From contig MU266388.1 of NCBI GenBank assembly GCA_021014945.1, forward strand, positions 1 through 64,000: DNA of 64,000 nucleotides. Reading direction: 5' to 3'. Both the position numbers and the translations under genes were made by a program. This DNA is from Leucogyrophana mollusca. Taxonomy: Eukaryota > Basidiomycota > Agaricomycetes > Boletales. Numbering within the stretch: the stretch's first letter is position 1; the number at the start of each line of letters is the position of its first letter. Below the pieces are notes generated by a model. It was given only the letters and a program-made list of their open reading frames with translations, had not been told where the DNA came from and did not search any database. This document shows, in pieces, positions 1 to 11,240 of the stretch.

Positions 1-779
1 AGCGCGCGTACGTTCCGCGACGCGTTCGTGGATGTCGTGGCTTGTAGTTTCTGGGGACGTGTGCACGATGTTCGGCGGGGAAGAAAATATGGGTGACCTG
101 GTTGGGACAAGAAGGCAAAGTTGGGCAAAACAAGAATACCAGGGAGACAATTGAGTCGTAGATCATGCGAAACATGACAAATGAAGAGTTTAACAAAGCC
201 GAGGGCCAACATTATGATTCCAGTCCAACAAAACCCCAAATCGCAATGGAAGTGGTACCTGGAACTTCTCTCCAGCGGGCTCGAATCCGCGGGTGCAGCA
301 GGACCCACCGGCACCGCCAACACCGATGCTGCCCGTCCCACTATCTGCTGGCGGAGGGGAAAAGGCCGTGTCGGCCCTCCCTTGCAATGCCGCATGATTC
401 TATGGGGCTGTGCTTGCTATAAACTGGCCCAAACCTGCTGCATGTCGTCGAGTGTGCCGGGCGCTGGCGCTCGGGTGTTATCGTCGAGTCTCGACTTTTG
501 ACATCGAGCACAGAATTGGCGATTGTATAACCGTACCGTGTCTGTTGATAGAACGGATAGACATCGCTATGACGTATGGGTAGAACAAGCTGTTCGCCAT
601 TGTAGCACCGGCTGTGCACGTGAAATCGTTGGCAAAGGATGCAGATGCGGAGGCCCAGCTTACCTTGCATCGTGTCGGCGGAACAGCGGATGTAATAACC
701 CATGTCACCCCCAGCGTTGCCTGTATTGTGCGGCTACTTCTGGCACTTGACATGGTGTAAAGGTCGATTTCCCGTTATA
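1..779. other. Left-edge stretch without a recognised gene
   Basis: No open frame here shows a recognisable domain, and the ORFs on both strands overlap one another without splice-consistent extension. The only structure noticed is a roughly 70-bp block near 441-515 that recurs in inverse orientation near 25.4 kb. From about 780 rightwards the sequence becomes homologous to the region near 11.6 kb, so this stretch lies just outside the tandemly copied WD40 unit. Confidence 0.5.
441..515 (-). repeat. Dispersed repeat, copy A (inverse of about 25370-25442)
   Basis: The reverse complement of this block shares the core TGCTCGATGTCAAAAGTCG and an extended match on both sides (a CGACGATAA block, then an ACC-GAG-GCGC series) with the plus strand near 25376-25442. 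The match is about 65-70 bp with scattered mismatches. Neither copy sits in a recognised gene, so this is probably a small dispersed repeat or a remnant of a shared gene end. Confidence 0.55.
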
Positions 780-2107
780 AGGACTGTTCACTGATTTGAG
801 CCTACGGATGAAAAAGGAAAAGCTGGCGACTTGCCCCGTGATAATGACGATTACGCTGCAAGATCGCGCTGGATATAGACAGCCTACTCCGATTGACGTC
901 CCTTTACTCTCAAAAGGCAGGATAGGGAACGAATTTCAGTGACTGAGATCGAACCTTCACAATCGGCTTACAAGTAACTTTCACCCAGATCTCATGTCAA
1001 GATACCCCAAGATCTCATAACGCGGCGATCGCATCAGGATACCGTGACGACGCGCACGCACATAATCATCAGCGCGCCCCCGAAACACCGACCGTCAGCC
1101 GATCAACCGTCCCTACAAAGCTCGCAAATCGGTCTATGCTGTTCATTTCAAGCCAGACTTGTGTCTTTGGACAGAGTAACCTCGCCAAAGGAACGGCCCC
1201 ACCGTAAGTGAGCCAGCAGTTGTCTTGCACATCATATGTTGGCCGGTCCGAGACTCAAGTCAGGTCAGAACATGGTATAAGGAGACGCCGACGCCGGAGG
1301 GCATCCTGGGTGAAAGTGTCAAGCATTGGCTGTAATGATCCTGGGTTCTGGAGTCAGGGATGGGAAGGATACTTACTGCACTTCGCCAGAGGGAGCGTCT
1401 CCCCTGGTCACTCCTCGAATCTGCTGCCATTATAGCGCTGGAAGACGACAGTGGACACCTATTCTGGTCCGGCGCTAGCGTGTTACCACGTAAATCGACG
1501 ACGATGTTTGGGAACGGGAGTGGTCTACAGGTCAAACCCTGTCACGGCGTCCTCGGAGCACCCGAGATCTTTTACTACCATCGCGACCTCACCGTTTACC
1601 TCCAACTTGTTATCTATGACACCGCACTCTCTGTTTGTCTCTCTCCCATGCAAGATAGTCACGATGTCCCTGTCCTTTAAAAGTGCTCGCGTTCGTGTTA
1701 CCAGGATGCTTTATTTGAATCTTGCACTGCTCTCGCGACCACAACCAATACCTTTCATCCTTCCTAGGAACGTAGAGGATTCACCGCGAAATCGAGGGAC
1801 GGGCCGAGATCAGAGAAAGGCCAGTGATGAGGCTGCGGGGGAGGCTTTGCGTTGGGATGGATGGTATGGCGACTGGGTATTTAGACAGATGTAGCAGCTA
1901 GCGCAGCAGGTACGCGAGTTATTCCAATATCCAATATCCAATAGAAGGCTGAAGGAACAATGATGGAGCATCTGTATCAGGCCTGAGATATACGACGCGA
2001 AAGTCGATCGAACTGAACGACCGCGCGGCACCTCCCAAGACTAGACCCGAGGGGAACATCTGAGATGTGCACTGCTGTGAACAAGGGAGCAGCAGGGCTC
2101 AACTTCC

Positions 2108-5100
2108 CTACTCTGAGTGCGTGTGCCTCCACCACCTGACGCACTCCAGGAAACAGAAGGCATCCAAGCACCCCGTGTCCTCGAAGAACGACTCCGCATC
2201 ATTATCTTCAGACTCTGAGTCCGAGCCGTCGCGCCTGGCAGCTCTGCGCCGCTCTCTGGCACGCCAGCGGCGTCGGGCATTTCGGTCTCTAGGTGGGGCG
2301 GCGGTCATTCGCTACGGGGAGCTGACAGTTAGATCGGAACATGGTCGATGAGGATTGTAATGCGTACGTCATAAGCTTTTCCAAACGCTACGTTAGCGGT
2401 TATTGGTGGAGACACCTCGTTCTGGTTTCCTGATGGGAGTGCTTGGGAGGGAGCTGGTGCGTCGGTTGGAAACTAAGTAGCACGGATAGATATGAACACT
2501 CAATAATGTCAGTGGAAACGTTTACATCAGGAAAAATACACATGGCGCCAGAGCAAAATGTAGGCCACGTAGCTCGTGTATATCAGTAGACAAGCCCCCT
2601 CCATGTAGTGCGCTGTAGCCAAGGGTCAGCAATTGATAGTTCAACAAAGCACGGCATAGTCTCCGAGATGAAAACATATGTGCGTACCTGTGTAGTCCGA
2701 TAGCACCATGTAGTGCTGTGTACTTCCCCGTTGTCGTGGATTCTACTCAGAGCAACTGTACATATGTTCGAGTTTGGGACAGTTCAAAAGAAAAACAAAT
2801 GGCATAAAGGAGCATAGATAGTTTGTGACATGCTTGGTTCAAGTTGTACTTTAGTTCCATCATTCATACACATCAACATCCGACCTGCCGTCGTCATCGT
2901 CTTCAATGGCACCGGCCTCGGGTTCATCATCTTCGGTGGCTGACTCTTCCTCATATTCCCGCATAGCAGCCTCGAAAGCGTCATGCGAAAGGGCCTCGCG
3001 CTGCTTGATTGGCTCAGCGCCCGAGTAGAACCTGGGATCATTGACATCAGCTGATGTGGAGACAAAAGAGGAGGAGTTAGTACCGAGCATTATCATGCAA
3101 CCGTTGACAAAGTTTCCCGAGTAAATTATACTTCTTGGTATGTTCTCCGAACTTCGTTAAGCTGCCAAGATGGGCTCGATAAACACTGCTGTAGGCTGCG
3201 GCCGAGAATTTGATGTCTTCTTTGATGCCAGTAGTCCACTCGTCAATACAGCACTCGATCTGTGGTGTATTACATCAGCGCTGACACCAATATACATTGA
3301 GACGTGAATCATACCGCAGTCAGGATCAGAGCTACGGTTTCGACAGGGATGGGGTTAAAGAATTCGTGGTAGAGGATACCTTCATCGTGGCGGTTGGCGA
3401 ACCACATGTCGTTGAGGACGAGCTGGATGATTTCAGTCTTGTAAAGACCTTTTCGCAGTTCTGTATCCTACATGTTTGTGTCAGCTCTTGGTGTCCGTGT
3501 GAATGGTGGAGACACAAACCAAGTACGCAAACAGGTCCTTTTCCTTGAGGTCGTCGGCATGTTGACGGTTGCGGGCAATTGTGCTCTTATGCCCCCCCGA
3601 GCGGAAGTTGAAAAAAGTCGCTGCAAGTGGGCGAGCTTTCGTCTTGAGCTCGCCACGGACGTGAGATGTTCGTTTCGTGATCTATACCAATTGCACATTG
3701 GTCAGGTACACCGTAAGGATCAGATAAGGTAAAATGACCATCTTGTGAATTGCCGGTGTTAAACGAATGTTGAGACCTGTCCTACGACAGGCCTCCTTCC
3801 ATGCTTGCTCTGCCAGCTTCGTCTCGATGGCAGTGGTGTCGGGGAAGGGTGCGGTGGTGCATACAAGGCAGCGGAATATCGCAATGGCAACGGAAAGGAC
3901 ATCCTGGGTGAATTCGTCGAAGTCGCTTGCCTTGGTGCGGCGCTTTGATCCATCGGTACCCTTCTGGGCCTTTGGGTCGATGATGTTACCGTTGTCATCC
4001 TCGTGACGCCCGCGCTTAGCACCACTGGCCACCATTTCATCATCGTCATCATCGTCCTCGTCAGTTGTCGGTGGGACTTCGTCACCGTCATCAGAGGGTG
4101 TGCTGAGACGAGCTGGCAAAAATGATCTTTAGAGATAAGCTTCGTGTGGTAATAAAAGCCTTTACCGGGCATTTTGCGAACACGCGAGTTCGAGGCAATT
4201 TTCCGAGTGGTATCGCCGCTACTGAAGACACTTTCGTTCGCCGGGATGTTGCTCGACCGAAAAGAAAGCACCTTCTTGGTGGAGTGCTTTGTCTGAACAT
4301 CTCTATCATTGAACTGAGAGAGATTAGCTCATCGAGGAGCTGTAAACATTGATCGGATAGACGTACCATTGTGTCTTCGTCCATGTCGGCATCACTCAGG
4401 TTAATGTCTTCATCCACAAACTGATTGTCGCCGTTGGAATCTGCCTGTTGCTGGCGAGCTAGGCGGGCAGTTTTCTCCACCTTTTTCTGGGCCTTGGTCT
4501 GCTTTTCTTCCTTACGGCGAATAGCATCTTGAGCCTCGTCTTCTACATTGGATGTGGACCAATCAGTCGAATGGGAGGCTCTAGATAAATGAATTGTTAC
4601 TTCGATAATTTTCTTTTTCAGTAGCTCGACGCTGACGGCCGCTCGATGTGCGAGTTGGGGCAGGAGTGAAAGGCATCGTTGAAAAATGAGTTTCTGTTAA
4701 GAAAGGTGGTAAGCGTGCAGCAAAGGGCACGAGCAAGAGGGGGTAAGATTTCGTACGAAGGATAATCCCCTCCATAATTTATACCAACCAACAGCAACCA
4801 AGCAACGCGTAAATAACACAAGCTGTTTGAACCTTATTCTTGTTGATTCTCCCAGAGTATAAGTACGGGGGGGACCGGGATGGCGTGCGCAATAAATGAG
4901 ACCCCACTTTGTGTCATGCGAACCACGTTTTGCGACGAGCATGGGCCAGGCTGTGGCGATGCGGGTGGTGGAGCTGACCCATTAGATAGGAGTCAGCCGA
5001 GTTCGAAAATTTCATTACCTTTGGTTGTCACTGTTCAATACAATGCACCGTTGCACCTTCTGCTCGAAAACCCTACCATCACTGGGGGGAGTCAAGAGAC

Positions 5101-8100
5101 ACATCGCCCAGCGACCAGAGTGTCACCGAAAATGGGTCAAACAAGTCTTACGCACCTCGGAAACTATCACTGTCTTCGATCAGGAAAATCAGCTCGACGA
5201 ACCACCCGCAGACATTAACAACGCACCCGCAGAACCATATGAAAACATCGAAGCAGAAGCCATTGCTGACTCGTTTGTGGCACCACCTCCCCATAGTCGC
5301 TCGCCGACTCCTGAAAACTCGAGGTTAAAACGAGCACGTGTGACTGTCGAGGAAGTTGAAGACGAAGATACCATTACCACAGGAGGCCGCTTCTATGAAA
5401 CCTACCCACAACCTGCAGCATCTGTACTGCGAGAAGGGAAGACCTCCTTTGCGGCCTACCACCAGTATCAGCAGGATAACCGGCAACATGCTTTTGGACC
5501 ATTCGAAGACGAGGAGGAATGGTCCCTCGCAAAATGGATGATGGAGAATTTGGGACAGACTCGCATTGACGAATTTCTACGGCTACCAATTGTAAGCCGT
5601 CCCCACCGTATCCAACACATGAGCGCTGATCAGCCGATAAAGACCCAAAAACGCACACAGCCATCATTTCACAATTGTCGTGCTTTCCTGCAGAAAATTG
5701 ACCAGCTCCCGATAGGCCCTCAATGGAGCTGCAAGAAGGTGTCAGTGACGGGAGATAGAACAGGAGAAGATGGGGTGATGATGAGCGAGGATGTTGATCT
5801 CTGGCTCCGTGATCCAGTCGAATGCATCAAGGACTTGATTGGTAACTCTTCCTTTCGAGACTGTATGACATACGCACCCGAACGTGCCTATGCGGACCGT
5901 TTGGGGAAAACACGGCTATTCGATGATATGTGGACAGCTGATTGGTGGTGGGATACGCAAGTCAGTGTTATAGCGAGTTAAATATTATTCCCGATTACTC
6001 ACCTAGAATATAGCGTAAACTCCCAGAGGGAGCGACCATCGCGCCAGTTATTTTGGCCTCTGACAAGACATGTCTATCGCAGTTCCGCGGAGACAAGAGC
6101 GCGTGGCCTGTTTACCTTACCATTGGGAATATTGCGAAGGAAAGACGGCGACAATGCTCTAGTCGAGCAATGATCCTGGTTGGCTATCTGCCAGCCACCA
6201 AGCTCGAATGCTTCACCGAAGACACACGCTCCCTCGCCAGATATCGCATGTTCCATCATTGCATGACGCTCTTGCTGAAGCCGTTAATCGAAGCCGGGAA
6301 GAATGGAGTTGAGATGGTGTGTTCAGACTCACTGGTTCGGCGGGTATTTCCGATTCTCGCTGCATACGTTGCCGACTTCCCAGAACAGTGCCTGGTGGCT
6401 TGCTGCAAGGAAAGTCGCTGCCCCAGATGCGTAGTTCCTCATCACAAACGAGGAGACCCACTAGAATCTGTATTCCGTGACCCTGAAAAAACTTTGCGAA
6501 CACTTCTACGGCAGAAAAACGGACACAGACCTGGTGCCTTTGAAGACGAGGGGCTGCGTGCAGTTTACAAGCCATTTTGGTCGGATCTTCCCCATGCAAA
6601 CATCTTCGCGTCGTTCACGCCGGATCTTCTGCACCAACTGCACAAGGGTGTCTTCAAAGACCACCTTGTTCAGTGGTGTTTAGGTGTCGTGGGAGAAGAA
6701 GAAATTGACGCACGCTTCAAAGTCATGGCTGACTACCCCGGGTTGCGACACTTCAAAAAGGGAATTTCCTTCGTGAAGCAGTGGACAGGGACTGAACACA
6801 AGGAGATGCAAAGGGTCTTTGTCGGATTGCTGGCAGGTGCAGTTCCCCCGCGTGTTATCACTGTGGCGCAGTCTCTGCTCGATTTCAGCTATTATGCCCA
6901 GATGCGACTCCACACCACCGAAACAATTGCCGCCCTCGAAAACTGCTTGGCCACGTTTCACGCAAACAAAGACATCCTCGTCGAGCTTGAAGTACGAACT
7001 CATTTCAATATCCCCAAACTACACCAACTGGTACACTATGCCGACGCCATCAAGTCTTATGGATCCCTTGATGCGTTCAACTCCGAACTTCCTGAGCGAC
7101 TTCACATCGACTATGCCAAGGAGGCTTACCGCGCCAGCAACAAACGAGACTTCGAAGAACAGATGACACTCTGGCTTCAACGGCAGGAGGCCATTCACAT
7201 CCAAGCTTCGTACATTATCTGGCTATCAGAATGGTTGGGCCAGGCTTCCAACCCCTCGGAACCAGCCCTAGAAGACGGCTACAACTCGGACGACGTGGAA
7301 GAACGCCCGAGCGCCACTGCTACTCCCGTCCCTGTAGACGCTGACGAAGAAAACTCACCTACAGATGACCAGATGCTCGTGCACACGATCGCAAAAGTGC
7401 CGCCACATCCTGCGGTTCGCGTACTCGATTTAGAGACTGCTTATGGCGCTGTGGACTTCTTACCCGCTCTGCACTCATTTCTGCAGAAGCACCTACCTCG
7501 CAACTCGCTGCAGCCCGGTCGTCAGGATCGGTTTGATGTCTTTAAGCAGGTAATCATCACAGCACCACCGAATCGACGCGCGAACGAGCTCCCTAGACGA
7601 TTCCGAGTTCGAGCAACACCGGCCGTGGCTCCTTCACCCAACAGGCGCAAGCCAGGCTCTCCCGCCCACTTCGACATGGCGCTAGTTGCTGAGGACTCAG
7701 AGCGCGAGCACAGATCCGGCCTGGGAGGTAAGTTTGTGGTTTTGTCACCAAATTGGCTGTTGATTGATCGTTTGCTATGGTCAGGCCTCCGAGTAGCCCA
7801 AGTGCGAGTTATATTCAAGCTCCCTCGACAGTTCGGCAGCTACACACAGCCTCTCGCATACATCGAGTGGTTCACACCATTCCGACAGCCCGATCCTATT
7901 ATCAACATGTACCAGGTATCACGCTCGACCCGCCAACTTCGGCGTAATGCCGCTATCGTTCCCCTCAATGCCCTCGTTCGTTCATGTCATCTAATTCCGA
8001 AATGCGGCCTCCATATCGACCAGACGTGGGCCACCGACAACGTTTACGAACGTGCCCAGTCATTTTACCTCAACGCTTATATCGACATTGACATGTTTTG

Positions 8101-10189
8101 TAGATGCGCAGATATCACTTAGTTCCTCGCAAACCAATGCCAAAAGTACCTATGTCTTGTAGCGTACAGATGTTGCACCCGTCCCCCATTATACTCGTAG
8201 TTCTATACACTTGTCAGCGTAACTACGAGAACTACAGACGCACACAGAACCGTTGCTGCGGCTCCCCACCACTCCCGACGCTACAATACCCGACGGACTT
8301 CTGGTGGGTGCTACCACTTTTGGGCTTTTTCCTGATGTACTGCTAAAACTTACCCCTGGAGAGACGGGAACATTGAGTCGCTCGTGAAGGGGTATATGTG
8401 CAGAGTTATCTGGGAGGTCTGCGGGACCGCGAGATTTGCGAAGTCGGATACGCTCCCAGCGCTCACCGATATTGCGTGACCATGGGCGATCAGGTACAGA
8501 AGGCTGGACGGTCGATGTTATACGAATATATAAGATCGACCAATAGTCAGCGAAAAGCATTTCCACAAAAACTTACCTCTGGGGACACAGGGACTATGGG
8601 TTGCTCGCCTGGAAGAGGATTTGAAGACCCATTCGAGATGTCTGCAGCGGCGCGAGACCTGCGAGGGCGTATACGTCGCCAGCGTTCACGGATGTTGCGT
8701 AACCATTTGTGACTAGGCTTGGCCGGGTGAATGGGTGATGTTTGTTGCTCGAGTGGAGGATCCTGCTGAGGTTCGGTGGGTCGCTTAAAAGGTACGCGAA
8801 TGAGAGGACACTACGCAGCAAAGATCGACGAAAACTTACGACGCGTGGGCGTATCGAGTCGGTGTCCCAAAAGTCGTCGTCAACACTCGGTTTTCTTTCC
8901 TGCCGGCGCTGGGTGGCCGGCTGTTGCGGCACGACGGCGGGAAGCTAGGTATCACGCGGGGAATCAGTTTCGAGGTGCACGGAATGAAAACACAAGCTTA
9001 CATCAAGTAGCGAGGAGGTTATTGAAGACGTCTCATTGTGCGACTTGGGGTGGGCTTGCCTCTGCTGGAGGAGGGGTGGGATTGGTTGTGTAGTAGGTGC
9101 CCAACGAAAACACGGGGTGTTAGCGCGCAGAAGGGCGCTTACACGCAGGAGATGCTCACGGGTGGAATTTGGGGGGCAGCGGTACTAGTGGCCGGAGACG
9201 ACTGCGGTGGAGAGTTAGAAGCAGTGTTGAAGCTGAATGAAGATACTGACTGAGCTCTGGATTGCCAATGATTCCGTGTCCCACAAGTGCGCCCCGCTAT
9301 ATCCGCCGCCGATGACGTACCGCCCATCGGGGGAGAATGCCACACAAAGTACCCAGCCATCCGCGTCGAATGAATCTCCAACCTGCAGGCGCGTCTCCAA
9401 GTCCCACACCTGGACTGTCTTATCATATCCTCCACTCGCAAGTCTTCGTCCATCGCTGGTAATCGAAATGCACTGGACAGCATACTTCCCCAGCATCGGT
9501 TTCCCAACTTGGACTCCCGTTTTGGAATCCCAAACACGAATGCTGTTATCCCGTGACGCGGTGACGAGGAGACGTCCATCCGGCGAATACACAATCGACG
9601 ACACACCACTGGTGTGGCCTTTTATGGGGCCAACGACACTCTCGCCAGTCAAGATATCAATCACCTCGAAATACCCATCGTCTAACCCAGCAGCAATCCG
9701 CGACCCATCCGGCGAGAATGCCATGCACCAGACATCGTTGTCATACTTCAGCGGTTCTCTGCCAGGTCTGCCCATATCTGCATCCCAGAACTGTACCTCC
9801 TTCGCAACGTCCATCGGCGCGGTTGCGATCCAACATCCATCTGGGGAATACGCCAGCCTATGAATGCCACCTTTGATCTCGTGAACTACTTTCCGCCTCA
9901 GCACGTCCCAAACAACCACCCCGTTCTTCTCCATTCCACTCGCAATTCTCCTGCCGTTTGGAGAAATTGCCATCCACACGACGCTGGAAGCATGCAGAAG
10001 CGGTTGACCGTCTTTCCTACCGCTCTTGGCATCCCAAATGATGACAGTCTTGTCGTTGTCGGCTACACTGGCAATACGCTGACCGTCCGGGAAATACGCA
10101 ACACAAGGGACCAATTCAGTGTGTCCTTCGAAAATTTTCATCGGACCGCGCACACCTGAAGACTCGATGGGGTTCGATGACGTTGACAT
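2108..10189 (-). CDS. WD40-repeat protein with basidiomycete-type tail, copy 1 (intron carries a transposon)
   Basis: The first coding exon, 10189-9251, encodes 313 residues that fold into seven WD40 blades; blade ends such as VIIWD, RVWD and VQVWD are visible. The donor GTCAGT follows in phase 0. Further exons give a low-complexity tail: a Ser/Thr stretch ending SSLLD, an LPAVVPQQ...[18 protein letters not shown] exon near 8940-8840, two similar exons with the motif W-x-R-N-I-x-E-R-W (about 8798-8577 and 8530-8354), and a last exon 2311-2108 ending in an acidic/Arg-rich segment with [10 protein letters not shown]. The intron after 8354 contains a 5813-bp transposon, so this intron is now about 6 kb. 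That may reduce splicing, and all GT/AG signals of the host intron remain. A scaffold or interaction role is the general expectation for WD40 propellers; no specific function is known. Copies 2 and 3 lie immediately to the right. Confidence 0.75.
2525..2536 (+). repeat. Left terminal inverted repeat of the Plavaka element
   Basis: CATCAGGAAAAA, perfectly inverted at 8326-8337; the match stops at base 13 (T versus G). It is preceded by TA at 2523-2524, the presumed target duplication. Confidence 0.85.
2860..4676 (-). CDS. DUF6532-domain protein carried by the transposon
   Basis: Eight exons (4676-4601, 4542-4367, 4313-4166, 4112-3739, 3681-3520, 3467-3315, 3259-3084, 3031-2860) join in frame to 1437 bp, 478 residues. 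The N-terminal half is charged, with a Lys-rich [14 protein letters not shown] segment and an acidic DEDDDDDDE run. The C-terminal half matches the fungal DUF6532 family (family knowledge): a helical start with [18 protein letters not shown], then [18 protein letters not shown], the [10 protein letters not shown] and FFNPIP motifs, IECCIDEW, and a tail beginning [13 protein letters not shown] followed by acidic residues. The function of the family is unknown. The gene lies within the inverted repeats of a Plavaka element and is divergent from its transposase by 366 bp, so it may be an accessory transposition or regulatory protein (inference). No frameshift or stop interrupts it. Confidence 0.85.
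4677..5042. promoter_or_regulatory. Divergent intergenic region between DUF6532 and transposase genes
   Basis: A 366-bp gap separates the two start codons on opposite strands and must hold the promoters of both transposon genes. A short A/T-rich motif (TATAAGTACG near 4858) is a candidate TATA-like element for the plus-strand gene. Nothing else was recognised. Confidence 0.5.
5043..8122 (+). CDS. Plavaka transposase (CACTA-related DDE superfamily)
   Basis: Three exons (5043-5960, 6014-7727, 7785-8122) give 2970 bp, 989 residues. The first intron is 53 bp. The second is 57 bp, keeps the frame open if retained, and is recognised by GTAAGT...TCAG. The N-terminus has a C2H2 finger ([18 protein letters not shown]). 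The core shows the typical Plavaka signature: [13 protein letters not shown], then [37 protein letters not shown] and MILVGYLP, followed by the Cys-rich [34 protein letters not shown], and a C-terminal RVGQVRV-like [10 protein letters not shown] segment and SCHLIPK. The start at 5043 is the first ATG before the finger; an earlier TTG is not used. Transposases of this family catalyse cut-and-paste movement through acidic active-site residues. No stop or frameshift is present, so the gene looks intact. Confidence 0.92.
8326..8337 (-). repeat. Right terminal inverted repeat of the Plavaka element
   Basis: TTTTTCCTGATG, exact inverse of 2525-2536, followed by TA at 8338-8339. The WD40 intron donor lies at 8353-8348 on the minus strand, so the element sits only about 16 bp inside the host intron. 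Confidence 0.85.
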
Positions 10190-11059
10190 GGCGCAAGGAG
10201 ACGAGAGTGACGGGAGGGGGGTTAGTGAAGGCGTTCGAGGCGACGTTGAGGGAGGGTGGTGAGGTGTGGGGCACAGTTACTTCAAGGTGAGCCCCCTCTT
10301 ATGTCTTCTATACATAGAGTGAGCATGCTGTGCACATGTGGTTCGATGGGCGCCTCACGCCTTTTGCTGAGCGCTTGATGTTTTTAGCATACACAGGCTT
10401 AGCATATGAGCGCCTCGCCTTCATTATCCACCACCCGCGCATTCATTTTCCACATCTACTCTTCTGGTCCTCTTTCCTGCCCATCCAGACGTCATCTCAA
10501 GTACTACATCACCGAAACGTATACTTCGAGGCGTCGAAAGCCCGTGCCTATGCTCTGACCTTCCCTTCACCGATTTCCACCCACCATACTGGTCACCTCT
10601 CATCCCAGCTCTTTCCTTCTCCGTCCCCATCAACGTCTCCATCGACATCCGCACCGCCGGTACGACTGCCCGCTCGTCGCCCACTGCTGGGCACGAACAT
10701 ACCTTAATAGCGACCCCTCCAACGCACGCGTTATCGAGTGACATCCAACTCTGGATGCGAGCCGCGGCGACGAAAATGGATGGATGGAAAGGCGACGGAA
10801 AGGAGTTGATGGTGGGGAAGGTGGAAGAGTATTCGTTCCGGCAGAAGGATGGCCGCACAGAGACGGAGGATAAAGGGGTGGCGGACAGAGCAAGGGAGTT
10901 GGTACTGTAGGACCCTCAGCGGCGTCGTCGACAGGCATCCCAAGCTCTGCAAAAGCAGATACAAAGGCGGCGCCTCGTCTCCGTCGAATGCTATTCCCAG
11001 CGTCCTCATTGACGTCGCCATCGGGCAGGCAGTAGAGAACAAGCAGATACGCAAGAAGT
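10190..11059. other. Upstream flank of WD40 copy 1
   Basis: This stretch is homologous to 15217-16080 upstream of WD40 copy 2; for example the TTCGAGGCGTCGAAAGCC block at 10527 matches at about 15594. It should contain the promoter of the WD40 gene. Open frames on both strands are conserved between copies only as nucleotide similarity, and none shows a domain. Confidence 0.4.
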
Positions 11060-11240
11060 GCTTGTCTTACAACGAGTACAACAGCTACTTTGACGTGTTC
11101 CACGCCGCTGTTGGTGCTTGCTTACACGAAACGACCATCGCCGCAGGTAGGTTCGTCACTTTTTTGTAGACTCTCTGCTGAGTCCCCGGCAGGTGACCGC
11201 ATTGCTCAGCAAGCGATCGGCTTGAACATCCTCTTGTGCG
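11060..11240 (+). pseudogene. FAD-dependent amine oxidase remnant, unit 1
   Basis: A reading frame across 11070-11145 gives YNSYFDVFHAAVG...TIAAG, which resembles the YNGYNDYLDVFDA region of fungal polyamine oxidases. A 57-bp GT-AG intron (about 11147-11190) follows, then DRIAQQ. The same exon-intron-exon arrangement recurs at 16520-16670. Only this short central piece is left, and the FAD-binding N-terminus and the catalytic C-terminus are missing, so it is a relic. Confidence 0.5.

Larger units (their letters stand above)
2525..8337 (+). mobile_element. Plavaka-type DNA transposon carrying a DUF6532 gene
   Basis: The element begins CATCAGGAAAAA at 2525 and ends with its exact reverse complement TTTTTCCTGATG at 8337, a 12-bp perfect terminal inverted repeat. 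The dinucleotide TA flanks both ends (2523-2524 and 8338-8339). Because the next base on both sides is C, a 3-bp TAC duplication with an element one base shorter fits equally well. The homologous intron of WD40 copy 2 (13350-13365) is continuous across the junction and represents the empty site: GTTTGCTGCT there against GTTTA-[element]-CTGCT here. Inside are two divergent intact genes, a Plavaka transposase and a DUF6532 protein. Intact reading frames and perfect termini suggest a recent insertion. That the element is still mobile is inference. Confidence 0.88.
780..11240 (-). repeat. Tandem segment, unit 1 (interrupted by a transposon)
   Basis: First of three homologous segments, each carrying a minus-strand WD40 gene. 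The left edge near 780 (around 'gctgatttgagcctacgg') matches about 11620 in unit 2, and the right end contains amine-oxidase-like remnants also seen at the end of unit 2. Subtracting the 5.8-kb transposon at 2525-8337 leaves about 4.6 kb, close to the size of unit 2. Edges are approximate because they were judged by eye. The part from 780 to 2107 is the 3' flank of the WD40 gene and shows no other gene. Confidence 0.75.

Noticed and set aside
5025..5042. Upstream TTG start for the transposase
   Set aside because: Not an ATG; the first ATG at 5043 stands directly before the zinc finger.
2525..8337. Starship or other giant cargo element
   Set aside because: The element is only 5.8 kb, has TIRs and a Plavaka transposase; no tyrosine recombinase of the DUF3435 type was seen.
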